Assembly (NCBI RefSeq): GCF_022953055.1 | Contig: NZ_JALJEJ010000001.1 | Span: 1 to 64,000 of the forward strand | Length of the DNA stretch: 64,000 bases | Direction: 5' to 3' | Origin: Mucilaginibacter straminoryzae | Lineage (GTDB): Bacteria > Bacteroidota > Bacteroidia > Sphingobacteriales > Sphingobacteriaceae | Shown here: positions 52,071 to 61,761 of the stretch, piece after piece | How positions within the stretch are numbered: position 1 is the stretch's first letter | How the letters are laid out: every line of letters starts with the position of its first letter | The notes under the pieces: model-generated | The model's input: only the letters and a program-made list of their open reading frames with translations | The model's database searches: none | Told to the model about the DNA's origin: nothing | Translations under genes and position numbers: made by a program

Positions 52071-53252
52071 ATGAAAAAATCACTATTGAAGATTGCCCTA
52101 ACGGCAATCCCGGCCATCCTTTTGCCCGCGCTTTGCAGCGCCCAGGGTATGCAGGCCGATGTGCACAGCCTGCAAGGTGTACTGGACCAAATGTATGACC
52201 AGATGTTGCCGCTATGCAGCAACATGATCGACATAGGCCGGGGCATTGCAGGGTTTGCAGCCCTGTGGTATATCGCCGTGCGCGTCTGGCGGCATATTGC
52301 CGCTGCCGAACCGGTAGATTTTTACCCACTGCTGCGCCCCTTTGTCATCGGCTTTTGTATTATGGTATTCCCCGCCGTACTGGCGATGATCAACGGGGTA
52401 TTGCAACCTACCGTAACAGCCACTGCCGCAATGGTAGGTCAGTCAAACGCTGCCATGGAAGCCATGCTGAACAGCGGCCAGCCTGTGGATGATGACCTGC
52501 AGGGATTATCCGCTACCGGTACCGATCCTGATAAATGGTATAAATATGCGCACCCGGACGGTGCGGCAGGCAGTAATAATACGACTGCAAATCCGATTGC
52601 CGATCAGTCCTGGGGATGGAGCTTTAAGAGCTGGGTTAAAAAAGGGATTGCCGAACTGCTAAATCTGGGCTTTGAAGCAGCGGCACTGGTGATCGACACC
52701 ATCCGCACCTTTAAGCTGATCGTGCTGGCTATACTTGGCCCGCTCTGTTTCGGACTTGGCGTGTTCGATGGGTTCCAACATACCATTAAGCAATGGCTGG
52801 CCCGCTACATCAATGTGTACATGTGGCTACCGGTTGCTAATATTTTCGGTGCCATCATCGCCAAAATACAGGAGAATATGGTACACCTTGAAGTAACAGG
52901 AGGTGCCGCCAATCCCCATTTCAGCGGCACGAACACCGCCTACCTGATCTTTTTGCTCATTGCTATCATCGGCTATTTTACGGTTCCCTCAATTGCCGGC
53001 TATATCGTCAATGTCGGCGGGCATGCCCTGCTTGCCAAAGCAACGTCAGCGGCCGGACTGGCCACTACCGCTGCTATATCGGTAGGCTCGGCGAACGCTG
53101 CCCAAACACTCAACAGCCTGTCCAATTTTAAAAATCACATGCAGGAAGGTGCCAGCGGCGAAAATGAAGGCAGCGGGGCGGCAGCCGCCGCAGGCAGGGT
53201 TGCCGGTTATGGCGGCGCTTATGCTGCTGATAAATTATCCGGTAAATCTTAA
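52071..53252 (+). CDS. traJ: TraJ, VirB6-like polytopic membrane protein
   Basis: A 393-aa inner-membrane protein with signal-like first helix (KIALTAIPAILLPALCSAQG) and at least five further membrane helices. DRMDALYDQM-like start and the long loop before AVLGPLCFGLGVFDGFQHTIKQW (about 221-245) are typical of TraJ. The C-terminus is Ala/Gly-rich (GEGSGAAAAAGRVAGYGGAYA). Confidence 0.9.
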   Translation: MKKSLLKIALTAIPAILLPALCSAQGMQADVHSLQGVLDQMYDQMLPLCSNMIDIGRGIAGFAALWYIAVRVWRHIAAAEPVDFYPLLRPFVIGFCIMVFPAVLAMINGVLQPTVTATAAMVGQSNAAMEAMLNSGQPVDDDLQGLSATGTDPDKWYKYAHPDGAAGSNNTTANPIADQSWGWSFKSWVKKGIAELLNLGFEAAALVIDTIRTFKLIVLAILGPLCFGLGVFDGFQHTIKQWLARYINVYMWLPVANIFGAIIAKIQENMVHLEVTGGAANPHFSGTNTAYLIFLLIAIIGYFTVPSIAGYIVNVGGHALLAKATSAAGLATTAAISVGSANAAQTLNSLSNFKNHMQEGASGENEGSGAAAAAGRVAGYGGAYAADKLSGKS

Positions 53253-53265
53253 TCCCCTTATTACT

Positions 53266-53883
53266 ATGTTCCAGCAACTCAAAAACATTGATACCGCCTT
53301 TAAGCACATTAAATGGTTCAGCATCGTGTTGATCATCGCGTGTGCTTTTATTTCCTGTTATGCGATCTATAAGAGCTACCAGTCTGAAAATGACTACCGG
53401 CAGCATATCTACATCCTGGCAAACGGCAAAGCGCTCGAAGCGTTTTCGGCAGACCGCAATGAAAATATACCCGTGGAGGCCCGCGATCACATTGCCACCT
53501 TTCACCGTGATTTCTTTTCCCTTGATCCCGACGATAAGGTCATAGAGGCGAACCTCACCAAAGCCCTATACCTGGCCGACAACAGCGCAGCTAAGGTATA
53601 CAGCGACCTCAAAGAGCAGGGCTATTATACCAACCTGATCTCCGGAAATATCAGCCAGCAACTGACGGTCGATAGTATCGCGGTTGACGTAAGCGCCTAC
53701 CCTTACCGCTTTCGCTTCTATGGGAAAGAAAAAATGATCCGCTCCACTTCAATTGTAACGCGCAGCCTGGTAACCGAAGGGCAGCTACGTAACGTCAGCC
53801 GCAGCGACAATAACCCGCATGGGTTCCTGATCGAAAAATGGGCCACAATCGAAAATAAAGACCTCGCTATTCAAAACCGCTAA
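53266..53883 (+). CDS. traK: TraK, VirB8-like
   Basis: From ATG 53266 the product is 205 aa: short cytoplasmic N-terminus (FQQLKNIDTAFKHIKWFS), one membrane helix (about 19-38) and a periplasmic NTF2-like domain as in VirB8 (ALEAFSADRNENIPVEARDHIATFHRDFF). A more upstream start in the frame is out of place with traJ. Confidence 0.92.
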   Translation: MFQQLKNIDTAFKHIKWFSIVLIIACAFISCYAIYKSYQSENDYRQHIYILANGKALEAFSADRNENIPVEARDHIATFHRDFFSLDPDDKVIEANLTKALYLADNSAAKVYSDLKEQGYYTNLISGNISQQLTVDSIAVDVSAYPYRFRFYGKEKMIRSTSIVTRSLVTEGQLRNVSRSDNNPHGFLIEKWATIENKDLAIQNR

Positions 53884-53885
53884 GT

Positions 53886-54077
53886 ATGAAAAACACCAAA
53901 AGACAACACCGTTTGCAGTGGCAGCAACTGCTGGAAACGCAGCGGGCACGTGTAGCCAACCGGCTGAACCGCTATACGGCCCGCTGGCCGCCCACCGCCT
54001 GGAAGATCGCATTGCTGCTTTTTATCACGCTTTGCAGCACCGCCTGCCTGTGGCTGATGCTACACCGCTGGCTGTAA
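53886..54077 (+). CDS. traL: TraL-like small membrane protein
   Basis: A 63-aa protein with an Arg/Gln-rich N-terminus and one membrane helix near the C-terminus (WKIALLLFITLCSTACLWLML). It lies between traK and traM, the standard place for TraL; the assignment rests on position and architecture. Confidence 0.75.
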   Translation: MKNTKRQHRLQWQQLLETQRARVANRLNRYTARWPPTAWKIALLLFITLCSTACLWLMLHRWL

Positions 54078-54107
54078 TCAATTTTTTATTCAATTAAATC
54101 AAATGCT

Positions 54108-55361
54108 ATGGACAATTTAAAAATGCAATCTCTTTCCCAAAAGCAGCGACGCGCTCTACTTGTTTTGCCCGTTGTTATGCTTCCATTCCTGGCTTTCCTG
54201 TTCTACGCACTCGGCGGTGGTAAAGCGAATGCGAATGCAACACCAGTCAAGGCCGGGTTAAATCTGCAACTGCCGTCCGCTAACCTCAAAACGGACAGCA
54301 GCGAAAACAAGCTCTCTTTTTATGCGCAGGCTGCAAAGGATTCCGCACGTTTCCGGGAAGCGCGCAAACAAGACCCGTATTATCAGACGCAACCGTCGGG
54401 TGATAACCAAGCAGGGCCAACATTGCAGCAACTGACCGCTGGCATGGGCAGTACCTCCGGTAGTAACGTTTCTACCTACCAGACCGGCAACAGTAGACTT
54501 ACCAATACGGAAGGGCAGATCACCCGTCAACTGGAAGAATTGAACCGGCGTATCAACCAGCCAGCAACGCGGCCTGTTGTAGGAACCGGTGACACGCAGC
54601 AACGTAGCACAGCAGCACCGTTGCCGCAGCAGCCTGCTGCGGAAAATTTGGGCGAAGATCCACAGCTCAAACAACTTGACGGCATGCTGGACAAGATCAT
54701 GGAGCTGCAGAACCCGCAATTGGCGGCACAAAAGGCAAAGACCGCTTCAGAAAAGAATCGGGGTCAAGTCTATACGGTCGCTACCGGTAGCGATGACAGC
54801 ACCGGGTCACTGATGGGACAGAACGGTATTCAGCGTACTGCTGCCGTTAACGGGTTTTATGAACTTTCCTCTTCTGTCAATGATGCCGGTCAGTCATCTG
54901 CTGCCCCGGCCATCGTCTACCAGTCGCAGACGCTGACCTCTGGCACTACGGTGCGGCTACGCCTGTCGCAGGATGTTTTCATTAACGGCACACAGGTGCC
55001 CCAGGGCACCTTCGTCAGTGGCATTTGCAATGTTAACGGCGACCGCTTGCAGATTGCCATTAAAACGATCCGCTACCATAACACACTTCTGCCGGTGGCG
55101 ATGAGCGTGTACGATATGGACGGCATAGAAGGGATTAATGTACCGGGAGCTATTACCCGTGACGCAGCCAAACAGGGCGCTGACCAGGCGATACAGGGCC
55201 TTGACTTTTATAATGTCGATCCGTCCATCGGGGCTCAGGCGGCCAGTGCAGGCATTCAGGCTGCTAAAGGCTTATTCAGTAAAAAAGTAAGGCTGGTCAA
55301 AGTGACCATCCGTGCAGGTTATCCCGTCCTGCTGATGGACCAGAACCAGCGCAATCAGTAA
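54108..55361 (+). CDS. traM: TraM, VirB10-like
   Basis: A 417-aa protein with one N-terminal membrane helix (about 15-35), a long low-complexity periplasmic region with Pro/Gln repeats, and a C-terminal VirB10-like beta domain (LTSGTTVRLRLSQDVFINGTQVPQGTFVSG). It spans the envelope and works with TraN. Confidence 0.93.
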   Translation: MDNLKMQSLSQKQRRALLVLPVVMLPFLAFLFYALGGGKANANATPVKAGLNLQLPSANLKTDSSENKLSFYAQAAKDSARFREARKQDPYYQTQPSGDNQAGPTLQQLTAGMGSTSGSNVSTYQTGNSRLTNTEGQITRQLEELNRRINQPATRPVVGTGDTQQRSTAAPLPQQPAAENLGEDPQLKQLDGMLDKIMELQNPQLAAQKAKTASEKNRGQVYTVATGSDDSTGSLMGQNGIQRTAAVNGFYELSSSVNDAGQSSAAPAIVYQSQTLTSGTTVRLRLSQDVFINGTQVPQGTFVSGICNVNGDRLQIAIKTIRYHNTLLPVAMSVYDMDGIEGINVPGAITRDAAKQGADQAIQGLDFYNVDPSIGAQAASAGIQAAKGLFSKKVRLVKVTIRAGYPVLLMDQNQRNQ

Positions 55362-55385
55362 TCACCTTTTAAAAATTCAAACATT

Positions 55386-56228
55386 ATGAAACAGATTTTT
55401 TTCTTCATGGCAGCATTGCTGCTTTCGGCAGTATCCTTTGCCCAACAAACACAGGAACTCGGTACAGCCGCGTTGATCACACCCTATCACCTGGAAGTGA
55501 CCGACCAGAAAACGACGGTAATTCTTTTGCCCTCACCGATACAGAGTGTTGACCGGGGTACAGCCTTTCTTTTGGCCGAAAAAGTAAAAGGTTCCGAAAA
55601 TGTGCTGAAGGTAAAGGCGCAGAATAAATTCCTACCGGCTTCTAATCTGAGTGTGGTAACTGCCGATGGGCAACTGTTCAGTTTTACCGTGGATTACAGT
55701 GCCAGCCCGGCCTATCAGGCCATTGATCTGAAGCGTCAGCAATTAGGAAAAAAACCAGATGTGGTGCTCAGCGCTACAACTGTCAATGAATCCTATCTGC
55801 AGCAGCAGGCCATTAGTGTATTTGCCGCAAAGCCGTTTATGGATAAATCCGCGCGCAGTCACCGCATGCGCCTGCAACTGCTGGGTATTTACGGCACCGG
55901 CGACCTGCTGTATTTCCGCTTTACGCTTGCCAATGGCTCGCACGTTGGCTACCAGACCGGGACAACCCGGTTCTTTGTCACAGATAGGAAACGCGCCAAA
56001 AGAACCGCACAGCAGGAAAGCGACCAGTCTCCGGTATATATCAGCCCGGATGCTACCGGTGAATTGGGTGGCAGGCGTCAGCGCCAGTTCGTCGTGGCAT
56101 TTAATCGCTTCACTATTGCCGATAATAAACGTTTGGTGGTGGAATGGATGGAGCGCGGTGGCGACCGAAATATTTCCCTGTCCCTGCGTGGCGAAGACCT
56201 GTTACAAGCGGCGCAAATTTCAAAGTAA
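55386..56228 (+). CDS. traN: TraN (DUF4138), VirB9-like
   Basis: A 280-aa outer-envelope channel protein with signal peptide (KQIFFFMAALLLSAVSFAQ) and the DUF4138 pattern VTDQKTTVILLPSPIQSVDRG. The C-terminal half is beta-rich (LLYFRFTLANGSHVGYQTGTTRFFVTDRKRAKRTAQQE). It ends 6 bp before the next gene. Confidence 0.92.
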   Translation: MKQIFFFMAALLLSAVSFAQQTQELGTAALITPYHLEVTDQKTTVILLPSPIQSVDRGTAFLLAEKVKGSENVLKVKAQNKFLPASNLSVVTADGQLFSFTVDYSASPAYQAIDLKRQQLGKKPDVVLSATTVNESYLQQQAISVFAAKPFMDKSARSHRMRLQLLGIYGTGDLLYFRFTLANGSHVGYQTGTTRFFVTDRKRAKRTAQQESDQSPVYISPDATGELGGRRQRQFVVAFNRFTIADNKRLVVEWMERGGDRNISLSLRGEDLLQAAQISK

Positions 56229-56234
56229 TAAGGG

Positions 56235-58064
56235 ATGGATATTGCAGAGAAAGACCGTGATAACGTATTAGCGAAATTGCAGGCTGCCAATGAACAAGGT
56301 GAAAATTGGGTAGCGTATATTTTTTCAGGTAAAGATGCTGGCAACCCGGAATGGCTGCGGTTTTTTGAATCAGCCGAAGATGCGGAAGGTTTTTGTGCGC
56401 ATCAATCGGACTTTCATTACATACAGGGTGAATTTTTTGAGGCGGATCGGTACTGGCGGTATGCTGCAATAGAAACCCTACAAAAACAACTCGCTGTCAT
56501 CGATAACGAAACCTTTCTCAACCCGGTTGATATAGATCTTGCGCGGCAGCAAGTAGCCGCCGCTGGTATAGGACGGGTCTCTGGTGATGAACCTGATTTT
56601 ATCCGCACCCTGGTTGGCGGCAGTGTGGTACAGGTTCGCTGGGAGGAGCAAATTATTCCTTCAGATCGTATCGACCGCTATCATGTGATCGGCCATCAGT
56701 GGCCCAGCGGACAGATTTACGAGGTTGGTCATAGCGTGAAAGTTTTTGGCTCCTATGAGCGTTTAGAAGATGCTGAAAAAAATATGTTAGACACCAGCGA
56801 GCGTGACGCTGTTTCCAGTAGAACAGAGTACAAAGTCGTCGGCCAATACCATGACAAGCCTTTTAAGCTGGATATGGAAGGCGATTTGCATAGTTTCTGT
56901 GGTATTACTGTTCTGCGTACCGGCATAAGCGTCACCGACGAGCTTTATCGCCGCGACCTCTCCCGACCTGCCGTCATCGATGCAACGCTCTTCGCACGTT
57001 ACGATGCCGATGCAGCGCACCTGCAACTACTGGATTACCGGCTGCAGCCGGCTAATCCGCACACTGAAATGTATGATATAGCACCCTTTCATTTTGACGA
57101 TGGCGCTTCATTTAAAAAACAACAATCAATTACTATTATGGAACAGCAAATGGAAAATGCCCAGGCGGCAACAACAACCGAAAACAATAATCTTGAAAAA
57201 TTAAAGGAAAACCTGAAGTATCGCGGTTTTGATACGATTTTCGATAAGATACTACAGGAAAAACTGGAAGATAAAGTACCGGAGTTTACGCTTCAGCATA
57301 GTACCGACCAGGTGATCTACGATCTATATTTTAACAAGTCGAAGGATGAGGATAAGTGGTATTTCAATAAAATGGATGCTACTTTACTCCCTACGGAACA
57401 TCGCCCGGAAGGCTACATGCATACGTTTTACGAGAACCAGGGCATCACTGCCAAGGAAGCTGTGAACCTGCTGGAAGGCCGGGCAGTCTTTAAAAAGCTT
57501 AACATTTATGAAAAAGAAAACGACGCACCCGATGCCAAATACAAGTGGACCGACCAGACCTACAACGCCTGGCTACAAATAGACTTCAGTTCAGGACGGA
57601 AGGAAAATAACCAGTATGAACTGAAGCGCTACAGTGAGTTCAAAAAGAAGCAAAACAGCAATGATCCTGATGAATTGCGTTTCGATCTGAAACAGGTGCT
57701 GTTAGCCAATGGCATCAGGGATGCAGACAACCCGTTACGTTCACAGCAGTTGCTGCAGTCCTTAGGTAAAGGCAATCTTGCCAAAACGACCCGTACCCTG
57801 AATGGCAAGGAAGAAACGGTCTATGTACTGGCGGATGCTATGTATAAAAACATTATGCTTTTCGATCAAAATAAAAAACGCCTGTTTGTCTCCAAAAAAG
57901 AAAGTGCCCAACAAAGCGAAACAGGGGAACAGGCTGGCAGCACGCTCATGCAGCAGTCTGTAGAAAGCGCCAAGCCGGAAACCGGGAAATCGGCAAAAAA
58001 AACCGATGATGAAAACCCGGCTAAGGAAAAGAACCGGCGCAAAGGACACAGTAAAGGCATGTAG
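56235..58064 (+). CDS. Large transfer-operon accessory protein, possible fusion
   Basis: A 609-aa soluble protein. Residues ~1-300 (HVIGHQWPSGQIYEVGHSVKVFGSYE and others) form one part. From an internal ATG at 57138 begins EQQMENAQAATTTENNNLEKLKENLKYRGFDTIFDK, which looks like the start of a separate, widespread Bacteroidota ICE protein with the segments VIYDLYFNKSKDEDKWYFNKMDATL and the Lys-rich end. So it may be a fusion, or two overlapping proteins. Function unknown. Confidence 0.72.
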   Translation: MDIAEKDRDNVLAKLQAANEQGENWVAYIFSGKDAGNPEWLRFFESAEDAEGFCAHQSDFHYIQGEFFEADRYWRYAAIETLQKQLAVIDNETFLNPVDIDLARQQVAAAGIGRVSGDEPDFIRTLVGGSVVQVRWEEQIIPSDRIDRYHVIGHQWPSGQIYEVGHSVKVFGSYERLEDAEKNMLDTSERDAVSSRTEYKVVGQYHDKPFKLDMEGDLHSFCGITVLRTGISVTDELYRRDLSRPAVIDATLFARYDADAAHLQLLDYRLQPANPHTEMYDIAPFHFDDGASFKKQQSITIMEQQMENAQAATTTENNNLEKLKENLKYRGFDTIFDKILQEKLEDKVPEFTLQHSTDQVIYDLYFNKSKDEDKWYFNKMDATLLPTEHRPEGYMHTFYENQGITAKEAVNLLEGRAVFKKLNIYEKENDAPDAKYKWTDQTYNAWLQIDFSSGRKENNQYELKRYSEFKKKQNSNDPDELRFDLKQVLLANGIRDADNPLRSQQLLQSLGKGNLAKTTRTLNGKEETVYVLADAMYKNIMLFDQNKKRLFVSKKESAQQSETGEQAGSTLMQQSVESAKPETGKSAKKTDDENPAKEKNRRKGHSKGM

Positions 58065-58068
58065 TTTT

Positions 58069-58090
58069 AAGGAGGGCGTTAGCCCTCCTT
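58069..58090 (+). terminator. Terminator of the transfer operon
   Basis: AAGGAGGGC (58069-58077), GTTA loop, GCCCTCCTT (58082-58090), followed by a T-rich stretch. It directly follows the stop at 58064. Confidence 0.85.
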
Positions 58091-58128
58091 CTTTTCCTTT
58101 TATTAATCACCATTAATGTTATCAAACT

Positions 58129-58890
58129 ATGAAACCCTGTTTTATATTACTCCTTGCAGCTTGTATAGCCGTATCCTGTACGAAAGAAAAAAAAGAGAAT
58201 GCCAATGTTCCAAAGGTTAGTGCAGTAAAGCTAAATGGCGCAGTAGCTGATTATGCTATTGCTAATCCTGCTAATCCTTATGATGACGCCGGGCTGCTGC
58301 ATAACCGGGCGCTAACCTTCGCTTTGAACCGGCAGACCGCAATCCGAGACAGCAGTCTGACTACCATTGAGAACATTATGAAACCTTATGCAGCCGATTC
58401 TTTAGGCAAACCACTGCCCGGTAACATCATACAGGTTGCCACGCGCTTATTGAATGATGGACCGGATAGTTTCCGGCATGTGATCGCTGGTTCGGGCCTT
58501 AGTCCCGTCGGGCAGTATTATCTGCGTCGTTTACTGAAGATCGGTACAGATACCACAGCCATTATTTATGGAAGTAATGGCAGCCGCATGGATACTTTGC
58601 TCATCGCATTGGAAAAGCGTATCATAGCTGATATTTCGGTGCCGGAAACAGATCGTGTTGCACTACTGCAGGCTGCCAGCGTAGCCCGTTATTCGGTAGC
58701 TTATTGGCTTCATGACAATCACAGTGATCAACCGTCCTCACTTTCCATTTTCAAAAAGCTGTGGGTATCCGCGCATGATGTGTTGGGTACTGCGCTGCTG
58801 GGACTAAGTGGCGGCGCTTATTTAAGTGATGCAGCCAGGGCCTTTATTACCAAAGATTACAAATTCTTCGTGCCGGATTTTGAGGATTGA
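58129..58890 (+). CDS. Lipoprotein of unknown function
   Basis: A 253-aa lipoprotein (lipobox LLAACIAVSCTKEK). The mature part is helical with no motif I recognise. It follows the transfer terminator by 38 bp and is itself followed by two hairpins. It could be an entry-exclusion-type surface protein given its place after the tra genes, but there is no sequence support for that. Confidence 0.6.
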   Translation: MKPCFILLLAACIAVSCTKEKKENANVPKVSAVKLNGAVADYAIANPANPYDDAGLLHNRALTFALNRQTAIRDSSLTTIENIMKPYAADSLGKPLPGNIIQVATRLLNDGPDSFRHVIAGSGLSPVGQYYLRRLLKIGTDTTAIIYGSNGSRMDTLLIALEKRIIADISVPETDRVALLQAASVARYSVAYWLHDNHSDQPSSLSIFKKLWVSAHDVLGTALLGLSGGAYLSDAARAFITKDYKFFVPDFED

Positions 58891-58932
58891 ATACCCATTG
58901 AGCACCATTCTTATATTCACCATTCCATAAGT

Positions 58933-58990
58933 CATAAGAACGCTTATGTTGTCGTAAGTGGGCCGGTTGTTGCTACAACCGTTTTTTTTA
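58933..58990 (+). terminator. Two hairpins, the second with T-run
   Basis: CATAAG/CTTATG (58933-58948) and CGGTTGT/ACAACCG (58964-58981), the latter followed by a run of T: a factor-independent terminator after the lipoprotein. The remainder of 58891-59233 is AT-rich without a visible gene and probably holds the promoter of the next operon. Confidence 0.75.
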
Positions 58991-59233
58991 TTTTCTGGAC
59001 TCTTGATACATTCATACCTTCTATGAGAGCTTCACTTCTTGTTCAAATTAGGTTGTCCGCTTTAAAGGAGAGATGCCTACGCAACCGGATCATTAGTTAA
59101 TCATTCCTTAAATCGTAATGCCAGTCCTTGAATACTTCATAAATGCGCTTTAATATTTTTTAATGTCGAATAAAATATTATTATATTTATAGGGCTGAGT
59201 TAACAGGCAACACATAAAACCTAATACCAATCC

Positions 59234-59707
59234 ATGAAAAAGCATATTGAAAACGCAATTATTCAATTGCAAGGATCACCTGATCCGACCTCAATAGTCA
59301 GGTTCACACATACTGGTAATATTCCGTCGAAATCAGTATCGGCTCGGGTATTTTATGGGAATGGTGGCAAGCCCGCCATTGCTTACGAAGCCAGTTCTGA
59401 CTATAATGTGAAATATATTAAAGCCAAACTTAATTCTGATTTTAATAACGTATTAAATAGTATCCTTCCCTCTGCCGGATCTGGCGATACTATCTTAACC
59501 CGGCAATTTTTAAACGCACTTCCTCCGGTCGGAACCGTAGTTGACCTGGCGGATGGAACATATTACTACCGTGTCAATGGAGGGTTGATTTCGTGTAATG
59601 GCAACCAGTTAAATGGTGCATTTCGAGGCCGCTTTCAGGGCAAGTATTCATCTGTCTGTGCCACAGGCGGAGCAATTATGGATTATTCAACTTTTGACCT
59701 TCTCTAA
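59234..59707 (+). CDS. Unknown 157-aa protein in protease operon
   Basis: No signal peptide and no recognised family. The chain is beta-rich with small-residue patterns (GNGGKPAIAYEAS, GSGDTILTRQFLNALPPVGTVVDLADGTYYYRVNGG, FRGRFQGKYSS), like an adaptor or cap domain. It is the first gene of a four-gene operon ending in a trypsin-like protease (3 bp to the next gene). It could be a protease substrate or sensor. Confidence 0.65.
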   Translation: MKKHIENAIIQLQGSPDPTSIVRFTHTGNIPSKSVSARVFYGNGGKPAIAYEASSDYNVKYIKAKLNSDFNNVLNSILPSAGSGDTILTRQFLNALPPVGTVVDLADGTYYYRVNGGLISCNGNQLNGAFRGRFQGKYSSVCATGGAIMDYSTFDLL

Positions 59708-59710
59708 ACC

Positions 59711-61276
59711 ATGAAAAAGTCTTACTTTATCCCTGTGTTAGCGGGATGCGTTTTGCTATACGCCTCCTGTGCGAAGCCGGTCATCACCAATCTCGAAAAA
59801 GGTACTTATACCTATAAAAATGCTGGAGTTGGTGATTCGTATCTCGACGTCTCTGTCGGGATTATACCAATGGAAAACAAAGCCGCTGATCCGGAAAAAC
59901 CTAAAACTTTTTTCGATCTAAGGGATTCCCTGCCACACCTGTATCTGAAGCTCATGGCAGCGAAGACAACTACTGCTGACGAGTTAATTGCCACATTAAA
60001 CAAGCCGCTATCAACAGTTGAAAAGCCTTCGGATGCAAAGAAACCTTCGGATTATACTTTTTACAAAGTCACGTTTTCTTTTGCTAATCTGAAGAAGTAT
60101 TACAATAGCGAAAATTACATGCATCCCAATACAAGACTGGAATTTTTAACAACGAAATTAAAAATTCCAGATAACAGCCCGGTTACCATTTACACCATTG
60201 ACAAATTGCAAAATGAGTTTGATGATATTGATTTTGGTTCTTTGTCCCGTGATCAAACCGTATCATTAAATGCAAAGTTGGCTGTTGACGGCTCCCTTGG
60301 CTCATCATACGAAAATACCAATGGCAACTCCTCTACGAACAGCAGCGACAATGAAGCCACAAAAGGGAAATCGGTCTATGACGCTGATGGAAAAGTAATA
60401 GGGACAGTAAGCAAAACTGGAAAGTTCATCTCAACCACTGGCAATAATAACAGCAGTACAACAAACGCATCGGCTAAAGCCGATGCAAGTTTGGAAGCTA
60501 ATTATGCCAATACAACCGCAATTAAAGAGGCCGTTGCCGTCAAACTAAAGCGATTAAAAACTGGTTTTAACTTTTCAGACCGGTCATTGGTCGTTGCGCA
60601 AAGAGGCCGTCCGTCTGGAGATATATCAGATAATATCTACGTTACAACAACCTTAAAAATTTCCAATTCTTCCAATGTCGCCAGTTGGAATGTGTATAGT
60701 ATCGATAAACTTTTTGATGATAGCAATAAGCCGAATAATGCATCAAAATTGTTAGTTACTTCAAGGAACGTAAATTTCTGTCCCTGTAATATCGCTACAG
60801 ATATAGACCTGACGACAAGCTACGAGGGGGCAATCAGGGCTGTAAACAATAGCGTGGCACACCCAGGCACCAATGCCTTGGAATATGATGATAAAGTAAC
60901 CTATTATAAAATACAGTCCGATACTGCAGCTCCAAAGACGTTAAAAATCCCCAAAGAACTTTATTGTAAAAAGGCCTACAAGTTTACGGCCAAGGATGCC
61001 AGTAATAATAGCTATGTTTTGTTTATTGCTTCCCCCGTACCCGAGGAACTTGATGTTTTTGTTGATGATAATCCTAAACTGTTATTGCAATGGCTGCTTG
61101 AAAATGTAAGTAACCCACAAGCTGCCAAGCTGATCTCACCTAAATTCAGGATCTACTTCCAGGATTTACATAACCCGGAAAACAAAATTTTTCTGGTGAA
61201 AGATGCGTTGAGTCCTGCAGAGATTAATGCTATAAAGACATTAGCGGGGGTTAAAGCTGAAGAAAGACCTATTTAA
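59711..61276 (+). CDS. Large lipoprotein in protease operon
   Basis: A 521-aa lipoprotein (lipobox LLYASCAKPV) with a low-complexity Ser/Asn/Thr/Ala segment at about 200-265 (ENTNGNSSTNSSDNEATKG) separating two mixed domains. No enzyme motif. It would be anchored in the envelope, while the neighbouring proteins appear cytoplasmic or membrane-bound. Confidence 0.65.
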   Translation: MKKSYFIPVLAGCVLLYASCAKPVITNLEKGTYTYKNAGVGDSYLDVSVGIIPMENKAADPEKPKTFFDLRDSLPHLYLKLMAAKTTTADELIATLNKPLSTVEKPSDAKKPSDYTFYKVTFSFANLKKYYNSENYMHPNTRLEFLTTKLKIPDNSPVTIYTIDKLQNEFDDIDFGSLSRDQTVSLNAKLAVDGSLGSSYENTNGNSSTNSSDNEATKGKSVYDADGKVIGTVSKTGKFISTTGNNNSSTTNASAKADASLEANYANTTAIKEAVAVKLKRLKTGFNFSDRSLVVAQRGRPSGDISDNIYVTTTLKISNSSNVASWNVYSIDKLFDDSNKPNNASKLLVTSRNVNFCPCNIATDIDLTTSYEGAIRAVNNSVAHPGTNALEYDDKVTYYKIQSDTAAPKTLKIPKELYCKKAYKFTAKDASNNSYVLFIASPVPEELDVFVDDNPKLLLQWLLENVSNPQAAKLISPKFRIYFQDLHNPENKIFLVKDALSPAEINAIKTLAGVKAEERPI

Positions 61277-61312
61277 CTCATAAAATTTATTCCATTAAAC
61301 ACATTTATTGCC

Positions 61313-61756
61313 ATGAGTAGATTTGTAAAACCGGTTCCTTTTGGTTTGCCTGCAAGGGCCGCAGCTGCAGCATCAGGAAGTTCCCCAGCTAAAGAATATT
61401 TTGAAAGAATCGGTAAATATGTGCCAGGGGAGATTATTGCATCCTATACCGCATTGAATGCGTTATTGGTTGCTTTTCCTGAGCAGATAAAATACGGCGC
61501 TTTTATATTTTGCTTCATTTTATGCTGGGTATTGACACCGGTATATTTTAAGCTGATCTCAACACCGGCTGATCGTCCGTCTTTAAAAATGCAGCAAATC
61601 ATCTCTCTTATTGCATTTCCCATTTGGGCTTATGCCATTGACGGAGGGAAAGGAATATTTGGCAAAGAGGTGTTTGATATTTATTACCAGGCAGTCGGTG
61701 GCGCATTACTTATTGTTTTTACACTTATTAGCGGAGCATTCTATCCAACCGTATAG
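61313..61756 (+). CDS. Membrane protein in protease operon
   Basis: A 147-aa protein with a short Ala/Ser-rich N-terminus, an amphipathic segment (YFERIGKYVPGEIIASYTAL) and about four membrane helices from residue 60 on. It overlaps no neighbour but ends 5 bp before the protease. Its family is not known to me. Confidence 0.68.
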   Translation: MSRFVKPVPFGLPARAAAAASGSSPAKEYFERIGKYVPGEIIASYTALNALLVAFPEQIKYGAFIFCFILCWVLTPVYFKLISTPADRPSLKMQQIISLIAFPIWAYAIDGGKGIFGKEVFDIYYQAVGGALLIVFTLISGAFYPTV

Positions 61757-61761
61757 AACAT

